From the NCBI GenBank assembly GCA_963790435.1, contig CAWBOI010000001.1:1798001-1862000 (forward strand): DNA of 64,000 bases. Direction: 5' to 3'. This document shows positions 47,283 to 56,591 of the stretch, piece after piece. The position numbers and the translations under genes are program-made. A model generated the notes under the pieces. It searched no databases, was not told the origin of the DNA, and saw only the letters and a list, made by a program, of their open reading frames with translations. How positions within the stretch are numbered: the stretch's first letter is position 1; every line of letters begins with the position of its first letter. Source of the stretch: Ilyomonas sp963790435. GTDB lineage: Bacteria; Bacteroidota; Bacteroidia; Chitinophagales; Chitinophagaceae.

Positions 47283-47441
47283 TCAATAAAAATAAAGGGA
47301 TGGCTTCTCATTTAAACAGCGCGTAATATTTTGTTTCGCAAGGGTATGCATAAAGCTGGCAAGAACTTCACAACGTGCGCCACAGTAAGGGCAAGTTGTA
47401 GGTTGGTCTATCATTAGGAAAATGGGAAGTTCTTCAAACAT
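47283..47441 (-). CDS. Small zinc-ribbon protein, 52 residues
   Basis: Minus-strand frame from ATG 47441: MFEELPIFLMIDQPTTC, then PYCGARCEVLASFMH. It has CPYCGARC and a later single Cys near RCLNEK, a zinc-binding knuckle with one pair plus one cysteine. It lies 36 bases upstream of the HNH gene on the same strand, so could be first in that transcript. Similar MIDQPTTCPxCG proteins are, as far as I recall, widespread in Bacteroidota, without known role. Confidence 0.55.
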   Translation of the reverse strand: MFEELPIFLMIDQPTTCPYCGARCEVLASFMHTLAKQNITRCLNEKPSLYFY

Positions 47442-48127
47442 GATGCAAAGTTGCAAACTTCTTATGCTTATACATTTGCTTATAAGTCACCTAAGCATTT
47501 CGGGCTTTGTATTCTTGCCCTTATGCGGCTCATGTTATAGCTTCTTACTTCTTTGCTATGTACATCTGCCATACAATGTAAAATGCAAACAGTGTGCAGG
47601 TTATTTCCTACTATTCTTTTTCTTTACACGGTGCAAAAAGAATTGTATTTCCACATCAGCACAGAAGAGAGCGGTGGCAGCCTGTACAGGATGCGGGATA
47701 AGACGGGAAATGCCTCATTTCGTTATGAGCAAAGCACCCGTTTTTGATGCAATCGTCTCGCTTGTGCCTTCCACTATTGAGCGTCCGCTCATAATCTTCC
47801 CTCCACCAAATAGTCTATCAAAAAAACCATCCCTTCAACCAGGCGAAGTTCCCAACTTATTCTCCGGCTTACACCGTATCCATCCAACAACACTGGTTAC
47901 GCAGCCACACCCAACCCATCAAGGCTGCAACTGTTTTTCATTACAGTACAATAAAAGCTAAATCAACGAACCGTGCACGGATGGGCTGTATATCATCCGT
48001 GCTTGAATTTCTTTGTTACTTTCTTTTTTCAAGAAAAGAAAGTAAACGAACAATTAAATTGTCTTAGTAAAGTAAATGCCCTACCGCAAACCAGCAGAGC
48101 ATTTCTTATAAAAATGCACAGCAATCA
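47442..48127. other. 690-base region without a supported gene, two palindromes
   Basis: The 179-codon plus frame here has no family-like sequence. Two palindromes are present: a family R3 repeat, GCACGGATG/CATCCGTGC, at 47973-48003, and TTACTTTCTTTT (48016-48027) with AAAAGAAAGTAA (48034-48045), which may terminate the minus-strand gene at 48128. Confidence 0.5.
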
Positions 48128-48421
48128 TTACTTCTTATGCTGCGCCAGGTACTCCTTCAGTGCATAATGATACACGCTCTGCCCTTTCTTTACCTTTTGC
48201 AGATACAATGCTTTTTGTTCCGGATTCCGGTTAATAGCTTTAGCGTAAGCCACCGCTTCGGCAAACAGCTTTCTGCCTTCCTTTTGCCCTTCGCTCTATT
48301 TCACTTTACTCATATCCGGGTAGCTGGTAACCACTGTCTTATCACCATACTTCTTAAACACCAATTGCTTGCCGATTCCTCCCTGAATAGTTCCTAAAAA
48401 GCTTTTAGATAGTCTTGCCAT
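48128..48421 (-). CDS. Small basic hypothetical protein with an internal stop
   Basis: From ATG 48421 the frame reads MARLSKSFLGTIQGGIGKQL, then FKKYGDKTVVTSYPDMSKVK, a TAG at 48296-48298, and continues SEGQKEGRKLFAEAVAYAKA to QHKK and stop at 48128. The two halves are in the same frame and look like one 97-residue protein, so the TAG is a single substitution or error. I recall similar basic proteins of about 100 residues in Bacteroidota but cannot name a function. Upstream are near-tandem CGTTCATC words. Confidence 0.5.
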
Positions 48422-48472
48422 GGTTCCTGTTTGGTTATGGTCTTCTTATGGGTAAAGCCGTCTTTCCTTCGT

Positions 48473-48510
48473 TCATCTTACGTTCATCCTTCGTTCACCG
48501 TTCGTCTTAA
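48473..48510. repeat. Short near-tandem repeat of TTCGTTCATC-type units
   Basis: About four 10-11-base units, TTCGTTCATC, TTACGTTCATC, CTTCGTTCACC and GTTCGTC. They lie upstream of the small basic gene on the minus strand and could be a binding array or slippage product. Confidence 0.55.
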
Positions 48511-48795
48511 AGATTGTAATACTTTGCCGGAAGAGGCAATTAACCAGAGGAAGAAAAGGGCTTTACGGACAACTGTAAAAATAAGGAATACAGAAATGCA
48601 TACTTCTGTTTAAGCCTTTTTTAATGGGCAGACGCTATTACCCATTCATAACCACAAAAGAGTTGTTTGGCAACACACAATTTATTAAAAAATATAACCC
48701 ATACACGAGGCGGGCCCGCACTTGCACAATCGCAATCTTCTGCTTCATTTATGAAGCGGTGCAAGTTTGTTTTTGAGCACAACATTATTGGTTCA

Positions 48796-48886
48796 AGCAT
48801 CGTCTCTCAACGAGGACGATGCGCTACGATTGAGCTTGTTGATTTACCCGCATCGTCCCTTTCAGGAGACGATGCTGAAACCTTAA
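48796..48886. repeat. Full double-hairpin element (family R2)
   Basis: First hairpin CATCGTC...GACGATG (48799-48821), a linker CGCTACGATTGAGCTTGTTG, and second hairpin GCATCGTC...GACGATGC (48850-48875), followed by TGAAACCTTAAA. Partial copies lie at 14301, 41108 and 43237. Confidence 0.8.
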
Positions 48887-48942
48887 ATATCGGCAACTAT
48901 CTCCTATTTCTTTTTATGCAAAAAATGTTGAGCTATTTTTAT

Positions 48943-49962
48943 CTACTTCGGTTTGTATTTCGCTTCCGTAAAAATTTGCTCCGCATCGGTTTGCAACAAC
49001 TCTTGCATGTTTAGAGAACTTCCTTTTTCATCCATCCATTTTTTTACAATTTGCCAGCCTACAAACAAGCCAATATTGCCGGGCGAAGCCTGCCCCAACG
49101 CTTCGGTTCGCGGTGCGTCGTTGGTGTAATCTCTTATCTGAGAAGGATCGTTGCTGTACAGCAAATTGTTTTCAATAAAATAGTTCCATATTAGGGCTTC
49201 ATTGTCGTAACAGCCTTTTAATTGTGTAGCAGTATATCCCGTTTTTAAAGTGTCTTCTGTCTCGGGTAAAAGATGGTCGAGAACATACATGCGCTTGCCT
49301 TCTTCCACCATTTGTTCTATCAGGGTTTTAGTGCCTGATTGGTGCGGATAAATATCATTGATGATGTTGGTAAGGCTGCTTACCGGAATATAAGCTTTAT
49401 CAAATTTGCGGGCCTGGTAATCGGGATACACTTCTTTAAAAAAATCGGTTTGATAAGCCGAAAAATTCTTGCCTAAATACAACTGCAAGCCAACAGCAAT
49501 GCCACTTTCAGTAAGCACATTGCTATACCCTTCAAACGGTCCGATGAATGTAATAATCTGCTTAGGCAATTGGTATTTTGGAAAATAATATTTGGTAAAC
49601 TGCAAGCCTCTTCTTGATTTCTTTTTCCTCTTTATCAAAAGAAGAAAACTGTTGCTCTGCCGAATCATATACTTTCTTGTAATCGTGCATAAACAACTTC
49701 ACATTTCTTATCACGCTATCGGGCACAGCAGGTATGGAAAGAATGTTGTAAAAATAATCGTTTACAAAAGTTCCATATTGTTGTTGCAGCTTGTTGAAAG
49801 AAGCTTCGATATGATTCGTATCTATTGAAAAGAAATCCTTTTCAAAACGCTTTACTGTTATATCAACTTTGTATATTGGACACATCGGGACTATTCTTTT
49901 TGTTTTTGCACGAAAAAAGAGCAATGACAGAAATTGCTGCAATACAAAACCATTTGATTCAT
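48943..49962 (-). CDS. gldB: Gliding motility lipoprotein GldB (frameshifted)
   Basis: Outer part of the Bacteroidota gliding/type 9 secretion-associated set. A lipoprotein signal IAALFSC-like (ISVIALFSCKNKK) lies in one frame near 49900-49945, the body VDITVKRFEKDFFSIDTNHI in a second, and the C-terminal two thirds, FTKYYFPKYQLPKQIITFIG to YKPK, in a third. The shifts are near 49955 (start), 49880 and 49610. Joined they give about 330 residues, normal for GldB, with LDHLLPETEDTL and NEALIWNYFIENNLLYS visible. No other gld gene is adjacent. Three shifts in one gene point to poor local consensus or true decay. Confidence 0.8.
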
Positions 49963-50063
49963 TCTGCTAAAATAAAGTGTGCATTTTTGTTTTTGCCTGA
50001 TAAACAGATATTTTACTTTTCCTTAGTTACTAAAAGGATGATTTGTTTTTGCACAAATTGTAG

Positions 50064-50283
50064 CGTCATTCCGCAAATGCCCTCGGCACGATGATAAAAA
50101 TAATAATCAAATTCGCGAGGGCTTTGTGCGGAATCTGATGATTGAACAATGAAGATGACTGAAGGCAGTAAACAGTTTTACAACATAATAACTTGTTTAA
50201 ACTTGTAAGAGCAGATTCCGCACAAAGCCCTCGCTGTTACGATGAAAGTTTGCGTTCGTATTGAGGGCATTTGCGGAATGACG
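50064..50283. repeat. Full 220-bp inverted-repeat element (family R1)
   Basis: CGTCATTCCGCAAATGCC at the left end and GGCATTTGCGGAATGACG at the right, inner GGCTTTGTGCGGAATCTG and its mirror. The 75-base centre is alignable with that of the copy at 41229-41448. It lies between gldB (minus) and nadE (plus) start regions, so between divergent promoters. Confidence 0.88.
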
Positions 50284-50369
50284 CCGACCATTTTCATACA
50301 ACCAAATTTATACTTTCCCTTTCGTGGCATAACATTTATTCATCACTTTTGTAACACCAACAAAACACC

Positions 50370-52097
50370 ATGAAAATATTTTTAGCGCAGCAGAATTATC
50401 ACATCGGGAACTTCGAAAGCAACACAAAAAAAATCATAGAAGCGGTTGAAAAAGCAAAGGCACAAGGCGGCAATTTAATTGTGTTCAGCGAGCAAAGTGT
50501 GTGTGGCTATCCGGCAAGAGATTTTTTAGAATTTGCCGATTTTATCAGCAAGTGTTACGAAAGTATTGATGAGATAAAAGAACATGCTGATACCATTGGC
50601 GTATTGATTGGCGCACCGGTACGCAATCCCTAAAATCGAAGGCAAAGATTTGTTCAACGCCGCTTTGTTTTTGCACCAAAAACGGCTCAAAGCCGAAGTG
50701 CACAAAACCTTGCTGCCAACTTATGATGTGTTTGATGAATACCGCTATTTTGAGCCTGCTGCAGAATGGGATGTAATCGAATTTATGGGAAAGAAATTAG
50801 CCGTTACGGTGTGTGAAGACATCTGGAATATTGACGACAATCCTCTCTATCTCACCTGCCCGATGGATGAATTAAAACATCAGCAGCCCGACATTATGAT
50901 TAACCTGAGCGCATCGCCGTTTGATTATTTGCACGAAGAAAACCGGCGCGATGTGATTCGTAAAAACGTGCTGCATTATAAGCTGCCTATGATTTATTGC
51001 AATGCCGTTGGAAGCCAGACGGAGATTGTGTTTGACGGTGCTTCAGTAGCGTATAATAAAAGGGGTGAAGTGTGCAAAGCCTTGCCTTCATTTAGGGAAG
51101 CATTGGACTTTGTGATATTTGATAATGATGATATTGTGGCTGAAGAAACAGGAAGCAGGAACCAAGGAACAGAGAAAAAAAAGAGTTAAGAGACAAGACT
51201 GAAGAATATAAGCAGCAAAACGAACCGGCAAACGTTACTGGTTTTCAGGCTTCGCGCAACATTGTACAAGTGTACCAGGCTTTGGTAATGGGCATCAAAG
51301 ATTATTTTACCAAGATGAATTTTAAGGAAGCTATCATCGGCTCTTCGGGCGGCGTTGATTCGGCAGTAACGCTCGCTTTAGCTTGCGAAGCGCTGGGAAA
51401 AGAAAACGTTCGTGCAGTGTTGATGCCATCGCCTTATAGCACAAGCCATAGCGTTGACGATGCAGTGAAACTAAGCGAGAATTTGCAAAATCCTTACGAC
51501 ATTATCCGCATTAACAATGTGTATGAAACGTTCCTGCAAACGCTTCATCCCATCTTTGGCAATCTGCCTTTTTCTTTAGCAGAAGAAAATTTACAAAGCC
51601 GCACCCGAGGTAATATTTTAATGAGCATTGCCAACAAATTCAATTTGATTTTATTGAACACCAGCAACAAAAGCGAACTGGCAACCGGCTATGGAACTTT
51701 GTATGGCGATATGGCCGGCGGGCTTGGCGTGTTGGGCGATTGTTATAAAACGCAGGTGTATGAACTGGCAAAATACATCAATCGAAATGGTGAAATTATT
51801 CCTGCCAATATCATTGAAAAAGCGCCCAGCGCTGAGCTTCGTCCCGACCAAAAAGATACCGACAGTTTGCCTGATTATGATGTTCTTGATAAAATTTTGT
51901 TTCAATACATCGAGCGAAGACAAGGACCGGCAGAGATAAAAGCGCAGGGCTTTGATGCGCATATAGTTGACAGAACCTTATCTCTCGTAAATAGGAACGA
52001 ATACAAACGAAACCAGTTCTGCCCTATCATCCGCGTATCGCCAAAAGCGTTTGGTGTAGGAAGGCGCGTACCGATTGTGGGCAAATACTTAAGCTAA
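50370..52097 (+). CDS. nadE: NAD+ synthase, glutamine-hydrolysing (frameshifted)
   Basis: Amidates nicotinate adenine dinucleotide to NAD+, using glutamine. N-terminal nitrilase-type glutaminase: NLIVFSEQSVCGYPARDFLE, the lysine in EVHKTLLPTYDVFDE and the nucleophile Cys in VTVCEDIWN. C-terminal synthetase: the PP-loop SSGGVDSAVTLALA, LNTSNKSELATGYGTLYGD and KAPSAELRPDQKD. Two breaks: an extra T at 50631 (PVRNP then KIEGKDLFNAA) and one at an eight-A run near 51175-51182. Repaired, the product is about 575 residues... slightly below usual for the family. Both breaks look like sequencing indels, since the gene is essential in most bacteria. Confidence 0.93.
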
Positions 52098-52197
52098 GAA
52101 CGTTTTTTTTGAAAAAAGAGACAATGCTTTTAAAAACTTAACATAGGCTGACAGCAGCCAATATTATTTTTGTGTTATGATTTTTAAACAAAACCAA

Positions 52198-52470
52198 ATG
52201 GATAACAAAAACATGCCTAACCAAAATCAAAACGGAACATTGGGCAAAAAAGAATTGAGAAAACAGCTGGCTGATAAAATTGAAGCTGCCATACCAGAAT
52301 TAAAAACAACATTGGGTGAAAAGAAATTTCACCATCGGGTTAAAAAAGCGGTGAAGCACATTACAGAAGGACTTCATAAAAATGAAGCTGTGAAAGCTGT
52401 AAAAAAAGCAAAAGCAGTTGCAAAGAAATCTTCGCCTAAAAAAGCGGCTGCAAAAAAAGCAGGTTTATAA
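52198..52470 (+). CDS. Small lysine-rich, histone H1-like protein
   Basis: About 90 residues. A helical N-terminal part (ELRKQLADKIEAAIPELKTT and KKFHHRVKKAVKHI) is followed by a Lys/Ala/Pro tail (KAVAKKSSPKKAAAKKAG), like the tails of bacterial H1-like proteins that bind DNA. ATG 52198 is preferred to 52177. Bacteroidota carry many such small basic proteins; nucleoid binding is inferred. Confidence 0.7.
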   Translation: MDNKNMPNQNQNGTLGKKELRKQLADKIEAAIPELKTTLGEKKFHHRVKKAVKHITEGLHKNEAVKAVKKAKAVAKKSSPKKAAAKKAGL

Positions 52471-52501
52471 ATACAATATTTTAAAACAAGCCTTGCATAA
52501 C

Positions 52502-52572
52502 AAAACAAAAGAACGACAATTGGCTGTGGTAACCCTACACAAAACCACACACAAAGTCATTCTTTTGTTTTT
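52502..52572. terminator. Bidirectional terminator between convergent genes
   Basis: AAAACAAAAGAACGAC (52502-52516) pairs with GTCATTCTTTTGTTTT (52556-52572), with an inner GTGGT/ACCAC stem. The arms contain the same TTTTGTTTTT tract seen in other terminators of the window. Confidence 0.75.
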
Positions 52573-52696
52573 ATCATTTTTTTCAACACTTATACCCTTT
52601 TAAGTTTAGCACGCAGCACAGGTTGGTTTTACTGAAAGCCTTTGCCATTAAGGGTTACAGCCATCATATATCACACATCCAACATCGTATATCGTA

Positions 52697-53158
52697 TTAC
52701 ATAGCCACGCCTTCCAACTTTTCAAACCGACCTGTTTTCTTGTTAAGTTTTATTTGGTAAACAATGCCTTCCATCTCATTAAAATCGCTTGGATAAAATG
52801 GGTATTCAGGAAGCAGCTTTGCAGTTTTACTGGCTACTACGGGTATATTTTTAAAAGCCAACAATTTAATAGCTTCCACGCGTTCTTCTCCTGCCAGTTC
52901 TTCAAACGTTCCCCAGCCAATTACACTTTGCCAGTTTGAAATATCAGAAGTATCATCTACTTCAAAGCATACTTCCGGGTTTTCACGCATCATGGTTATT
53001 TTCATTCCTTCCAACGAATGTGCATACACCGATGTGCCATCATAAGCATAACCAACGGGAACTACATACACAACATGATTGGCAGTACATCCAATTCTGC
53101 CCACATACTGGCGTTGCAGCAACTGTTCAATTTGTTCTTCATTCAATTGTCCGAACAT
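52697..53158 (-). CDS. Pyridoxamine 5'-phosphate oxidase-family flavin-binding protein
   Basis: 153 residues, split-barrel FMN-binding type: LQRQYVGRIGCTANHVVYVVP, YAYDGTSVYAHSLEG, MRENPEVCFEVDD and WQSVIGWGTFEEL. True PdxH-specific residues are not apparent, so the substrate is unknown. Such proteins often sit in oxygen/redox stress loci; here the neighbours are a universal stress protein and the cbb3 oxidase genes. Confidence 0.88.
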   Translation of the reverse strand: MFGQLNEEQIEQLLQRQYVGRIGCTANHVVYVVPVGYAYDGTSVYAHSLEGMKITMMRENPEVCFEVDDTSDISNWQSVIGWGTFEELAGEERVEAIKLLAFKNIPVVASKTAKLLPEYPFYPSDFNEMEGIVYQIKLNKKTGRFEKLEGVAM

Positions 53159-53347
53159 AGAAATTGTTTTGTGTAAAACTAAAAGCAGTTTAGGGTTTGA
53201 TTGCTGACACGCGTTGCTATGCTACCTGATTGATTGCATATAAAAAACAACCCAATCCTGACAACAATCATGTTCTCTTTTCTTCATGCTCATGTATAAG
53301 CTAAGGCGCAAATAAGAATTTTGTTGTATGCCTTCAAACATTATTTT

Positions 53348-54174
53348 ATGAAAACCATTATTGCCGCTACCGATTTTTCAGACATTGCACACAACGCTGT
53401 GTATTACGCTGCTCATTTATCGGCTTCCATAGGTGCCAGGTTGATTCTTTACCATGCAGTAGACACGAATGCAATGGTTGCGGAATCAACCATGATGAAT
53501 TTCGGCGAATATTATTCTGACAAAGTGCTTATCAACCTGGAACAACTTAAAGATGAGCTCATCCAATTTACCGACAATTCGATACTATAGAAACGAAATT
53601 GAGATGGGGCAAAGCCGATGTTGAAATAGCTCAACTGTGTTGTGAAGAAAAACCTTTTGTGATCGTAATGGCAGCAACCAGGAAAAATTCTTTGGATAAA
53701 TTCCTTACCGGCAGCCGCACGGTGAACGTAAGCCGGCAATGTGAAGCGCCTCTGTTGCTGATACCCGAAAATGCTTCTTTTACAACCATCAGTACCATAG
53801 CCATTGCGACTGATTTTAAAGATGTGGCAGATTCGATGCCTCTGGAGGAACTAACACACTGGGTAAAAAACTTTAGAGCCAGTATAGAAATTGTAAACGT
53901 AGCACCTGCTAAAGGCATAAAAGCAAATAGCATGGCAGAAGCCGTTGCAATGGAAACGCATTTTCATGAATTCAATCCGCAATTCCGCTACGTTACCAGT
54001 AATAATCCGCTGGTTGGTTTGCACGAATATGAAAAGAAGTATCAGCCGGATCTTTTAATTGTAATTCCAAAAACGCGCAGCTTGTTTTATAAGAGCTTGT
54101 GCAAACAATTGATTCTGCATCCTTCTGTACCTCTGCTGGTAATGGGCAAACACCTGCACAATTACAACCCATAG
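53348..54174 (+). CDS. Universal stress protein (frameshifted)
   Basis: Tandem-type USP: the first domain opens MKTIIAATDFSDIAHNAVYY with ASIGARLILYHAV, the second contains TIAIATDFKDVADS and ends HPSVPLLVMGKH. The frame stops at 53590 and resumes with ETKLRWGKADVEIAQLC; one base near 53583 restores the link. The mid-protein G-rich ATP loop is partly visible (TGSRTVNVSRQCEAPLLLIP). About 275 residues when joined. ATG 53348 fits the family start. Confidence 0.9.
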
Positions 54175-54280
54175 TAAAAAAGCCACCATTACAAGTGATG
54201 ATAAAACTCATACCATCACCTGATTTGTATTTTGATTGAAAGAAACAACAGGAGTTATTTTCGATATTACAATAGCATTG

Positions 54281-54649
54281 GCAATCTCAAATCATTGTAC
54301 ATGACATTACAGATAAAAAAGAGAATACCGTAAAAGAAATGAAGCAGTACTTTACTACCATTTATCCTTACCTTACTATTGAGTTAATTAAAAAAGGTAG
54401 TGGATAAAGAAGAAGCAATGCAATACAATGAAGTGTTCCAAGTTTCGGCTGCAATTATCAACATTAATAAAGAGCAAACGGTTACCCGTTTGGAAGAGGA
54501 ATTTCTTGAGTAAAGCAGGACTGAAAGTAAAAGTGTATCGCCGCTTTTGCAATGTTTGGATTGAAGCCACTCTTACCGAAGAGTGGACCTTGGAACAACA
54601 AAACACCGAAGGACAATTGTTAAGCGAATTGAACGGAGCAGCCGTTTAG
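54281..54649 (+). pseudogene. Frameshifted small hypothetical protein
   Basis: Joined frames read IIVHDITDKKENTVKEMKQY, TIYPYLTIELIKKGSG, (shift near 54405) KEEAMQYNEVFQVSA, TVTRLEEEFL, (shift near 54513) KAGLKVKVYRRFCNVWIE and WTLEQQN to the stop at 54649. The last part, LEEEF-GLKVKVYRR-NVWIEATLTEEWTLEQQN, resembles small Bacteroidota proteins of unknown function found near stress genes. The start codon is unclear. Two indels leave error and true decay both open. Confidence 0.5.
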
Positions 54650-54752
54650 TAAGGCAGATTGCCAAGTTTGCTTTTGTGCAAATAATACACCCTTTATTCC
54701 TAACCTTAACCCACAAGTTAGTTTGCCTGTATCTCCCAAATACAACCACTGC

Positions 54753-55403
54753 TCATGCAATAGATTTCAAATTAAAAAGCCTGCTAAAAATTCGCAGCAA
54801 CGGAAACAAAAAAAAGAGCAGATAAAACCAACTAACGCCGTATAAAGCCAGCAGACCTGCTGAGAACAAAATACAAGCATGTACCAATGAATAGGTTTTC
54901 TGAATACTGTTTTCGTTCTTAGCTTTTAGAGTGGAGAACTGATTCTTTTTGTGAAAGACAACGAGCAACATCAGGTAAAACATAAAATTACACAATGCCA
55001 GGTTGGTGCAAAGCACAAAAACACGCAGTGGGAGGGGATTGTTATCTTCAAAAGAAAAAGAAATAGACAGTGGCAGCAGGATAATGGTTAGCAGAAAATA
55101 CAGGTTAATTCTGACAAGCTGTTTGCTGTAATTGTTGATGTGCTCATACAATTCATGATGGCGCACCCAGAGGTTGCCAATACTTGCAAAACAAACACAA
55201 AGCGCAATGAATTGTATAAAAAGTGTGTGCCCATATTGCTGCCCGATTTGCCGCCACGTGGCATCTTTGCCCAAAGGAGGAATTTTAATTTCCAGCACCA
55301 GCAACGTAATAGCAATCGCTATAACAGCATCACTAAAAAAGGCAATGCGGTCAACCTGAAACTGAGTGCGGCTATGTGTTGCCTCTCTTTTGGCAGGATA
55401 CAT
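54753..55403 (-). CDS. TMEM175/DUF1211-family membrane protein
   Basis: 216 residues from ATG 55403 with about six membrane segments. The hallmark RIAFFSDAVIAIAITLLVLEI includes FSDAVIAI, the pore-lining motif of TMEM175-type potassium channels. Later NLWVRHHELYEHI and ILLPLSISF follow. Bacterial members are channel-like, with selectivity poorly established. An upstream in-frame start at 55484 would add 27 unrelated residues. Confidence 0.85.
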   Translation of the reverse strand: MYPAKREATHSRTQFQVDRIAFFSDAVIAIAITLLVLEIKIPPLGKDATWRQIGQQYGHTLFIQFIALCVCFASIGNLWVRHHELYEHINNYSKQLVRINLYFLLTIILLPLSISFSFEDNNPLPLRVFVLCTNLALCNFMFYLMLLVVFHKKNQFSTLKAKNENSIQKTYSLVHACILFSAGLLALYGVSWFYLLFFLFPLLRIFSRLFNLKSIA

Positions 55404-55526
55404 GCAAAGATGATTTGCTGCAAAACAATAAAGAAAAGAATAAACAAAACGATTTTTATTTGGATAGAAAAGGATGTCTGGCAATCAGGAAGAACAACTG
55501 TTAAGCGAACTGTATAAAACAGCCAT

Positions 55527-56591
55527 TTAATAAGGCAGGTTACGAAGTTTGTTTTCGTTCAAAATAATAATCTTTCCTGCCTGCATGTCTATCAGACCTT
55601 CTTTCTTAAAATCGGCAAGTGTGCGGATGAGCGATTCGGTTGCAATGCCAATGGATTGTGCGGTGTGCTCGCGCGACAGATGAATGACCGTTGGTTTGCC
55701 ATCATTGCTTTTGTATTTTTCCGCCAACCGAACAATGCCATACGCTACTTTTTTGCGCAACGAATTATAAGCAAGGTTTACCAAATCTTCTTCTTTCTCC
55801 AGCATGTTGTGCGTTATCAACTGGATAAATTCCTTTGCTGTTTGCGCATCGGAAGTTACTAAGTTTTTAAAATCATCGCGTGGAATAAGCATCATTTCTG
55901 CATCCTCCAGCACTTCAGCATTGTCTTTATAGTTTATATCCTGCAACACCGGCAGATAGGCAAAAAAATCGCCGGTGGTAAACATGTTTGCAATTAGCTC
56001 CTTGCCATCTTCGCTGGTTTTATACACTTTAATTTTACCTCTGATAATGTAATACACAGCTTTGGGTTTTTGCCCTTCGTTGTATAAAATGTGGCGTTTT
56101 TTATAGTTATAAATAATGCTTTCGTTGCCGGTTAACTGCATTAAACCTTTTTGCCTTGTGCCATCAATAAAAGCTGTTACCTGTCCCGTTTCTGCGCTCC
56201 ATTTTTGTTTGGCAGCGGCGGCTTTTTTCAATCTCACTTCTACTGCGTTCAGCAGTTCAATGCCATCAAAGGGTTTGGTTAAATAATCATCTGCGCCCAT
56301 TTCCATGCCTTTGCGCAAGTCTGCTTTCTCGGCTTTGGCAGTTAAAAAAATAAATGGGATGGTAGCGGTTTCCTCATGCTTGCTTAGCAAATGAAGCACG
56401 CCATAGCCATCTAAAACGGGCATCATAATATCGCATACAATCAGGTCGGGACGCTGTGCCAGCGCCACTTCCACGCCTTCTTTGCCGTTGGCTGCGGTTA
56501 TTACTTCATAATCCGAAAGCATCAGTATTTCAGCCTTGTTCTCTCTTACTTCATCGTTGTCTTCTATAATTAATATTTTACTCACGTGCAT
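55527..56591 (-). CDS. Response regulator with cNMP-binding-like and Crp-type HTH domains
   Basis: 354 residues. The receiver domain at 1-120 (KILIIEDNDEVRENKAEIL, phospho-Asp in DLIVCDIMMPVLDGYG and Lys in DYLTKPFDG) is followed by a cNMP-like barrel (about 155-265, with VYYIIRGKIKVYK) and a Crp-type winged helix with HLSREHTAQSIGIATESLIR. This layout is common next to Bacteroidota cbb3-oxidase genes. The frame upstream is open and continuous with ccoN, so ATG 56591 is chosen by the domain start. Probably activates the low-oxygen oxidase. Confidence 0.9.
   Translation of the reverse strand: MHVSKILIIEDNDEVRENKAEILMLSDYEVITAANGKEGVEVALAQRPDLIVCDIMMPVLDGYGVLHLLSKHEETATIPFIFLTAKAEKADLRKGMEMGADDYLTKPFDGIELLNAVEVRLKKAAAAKQKWSAETGQVTAFIDGTRQKGLMQLTGNESIIYNYKKRHILYNEGQKPKAVYYIIRGKIKVYKTSEDGKELIANMFTTGDFFAYLPVLQDINYKDNAEVLEDAEMMLIPRDDFKNLVTSDAQTAKEFIQLITHNMLEKEEDLVNLAYNSLRKKVAYGIVRLAEKYKSNDGKPTVIHLSREHTAQSIGIATESLIRTLADFKKEGLIDMQAGKIIILNENKLRNLPY

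Noticed and set aside
47422..47961. 179-codon plus-strand open frame
   Set aside because: Composition is Cys/Ser/Pro-rich without domain pattern, it begins inside the small minus-strand zinc-ribbon gene and runs through non-coding sequence. Likely chance.
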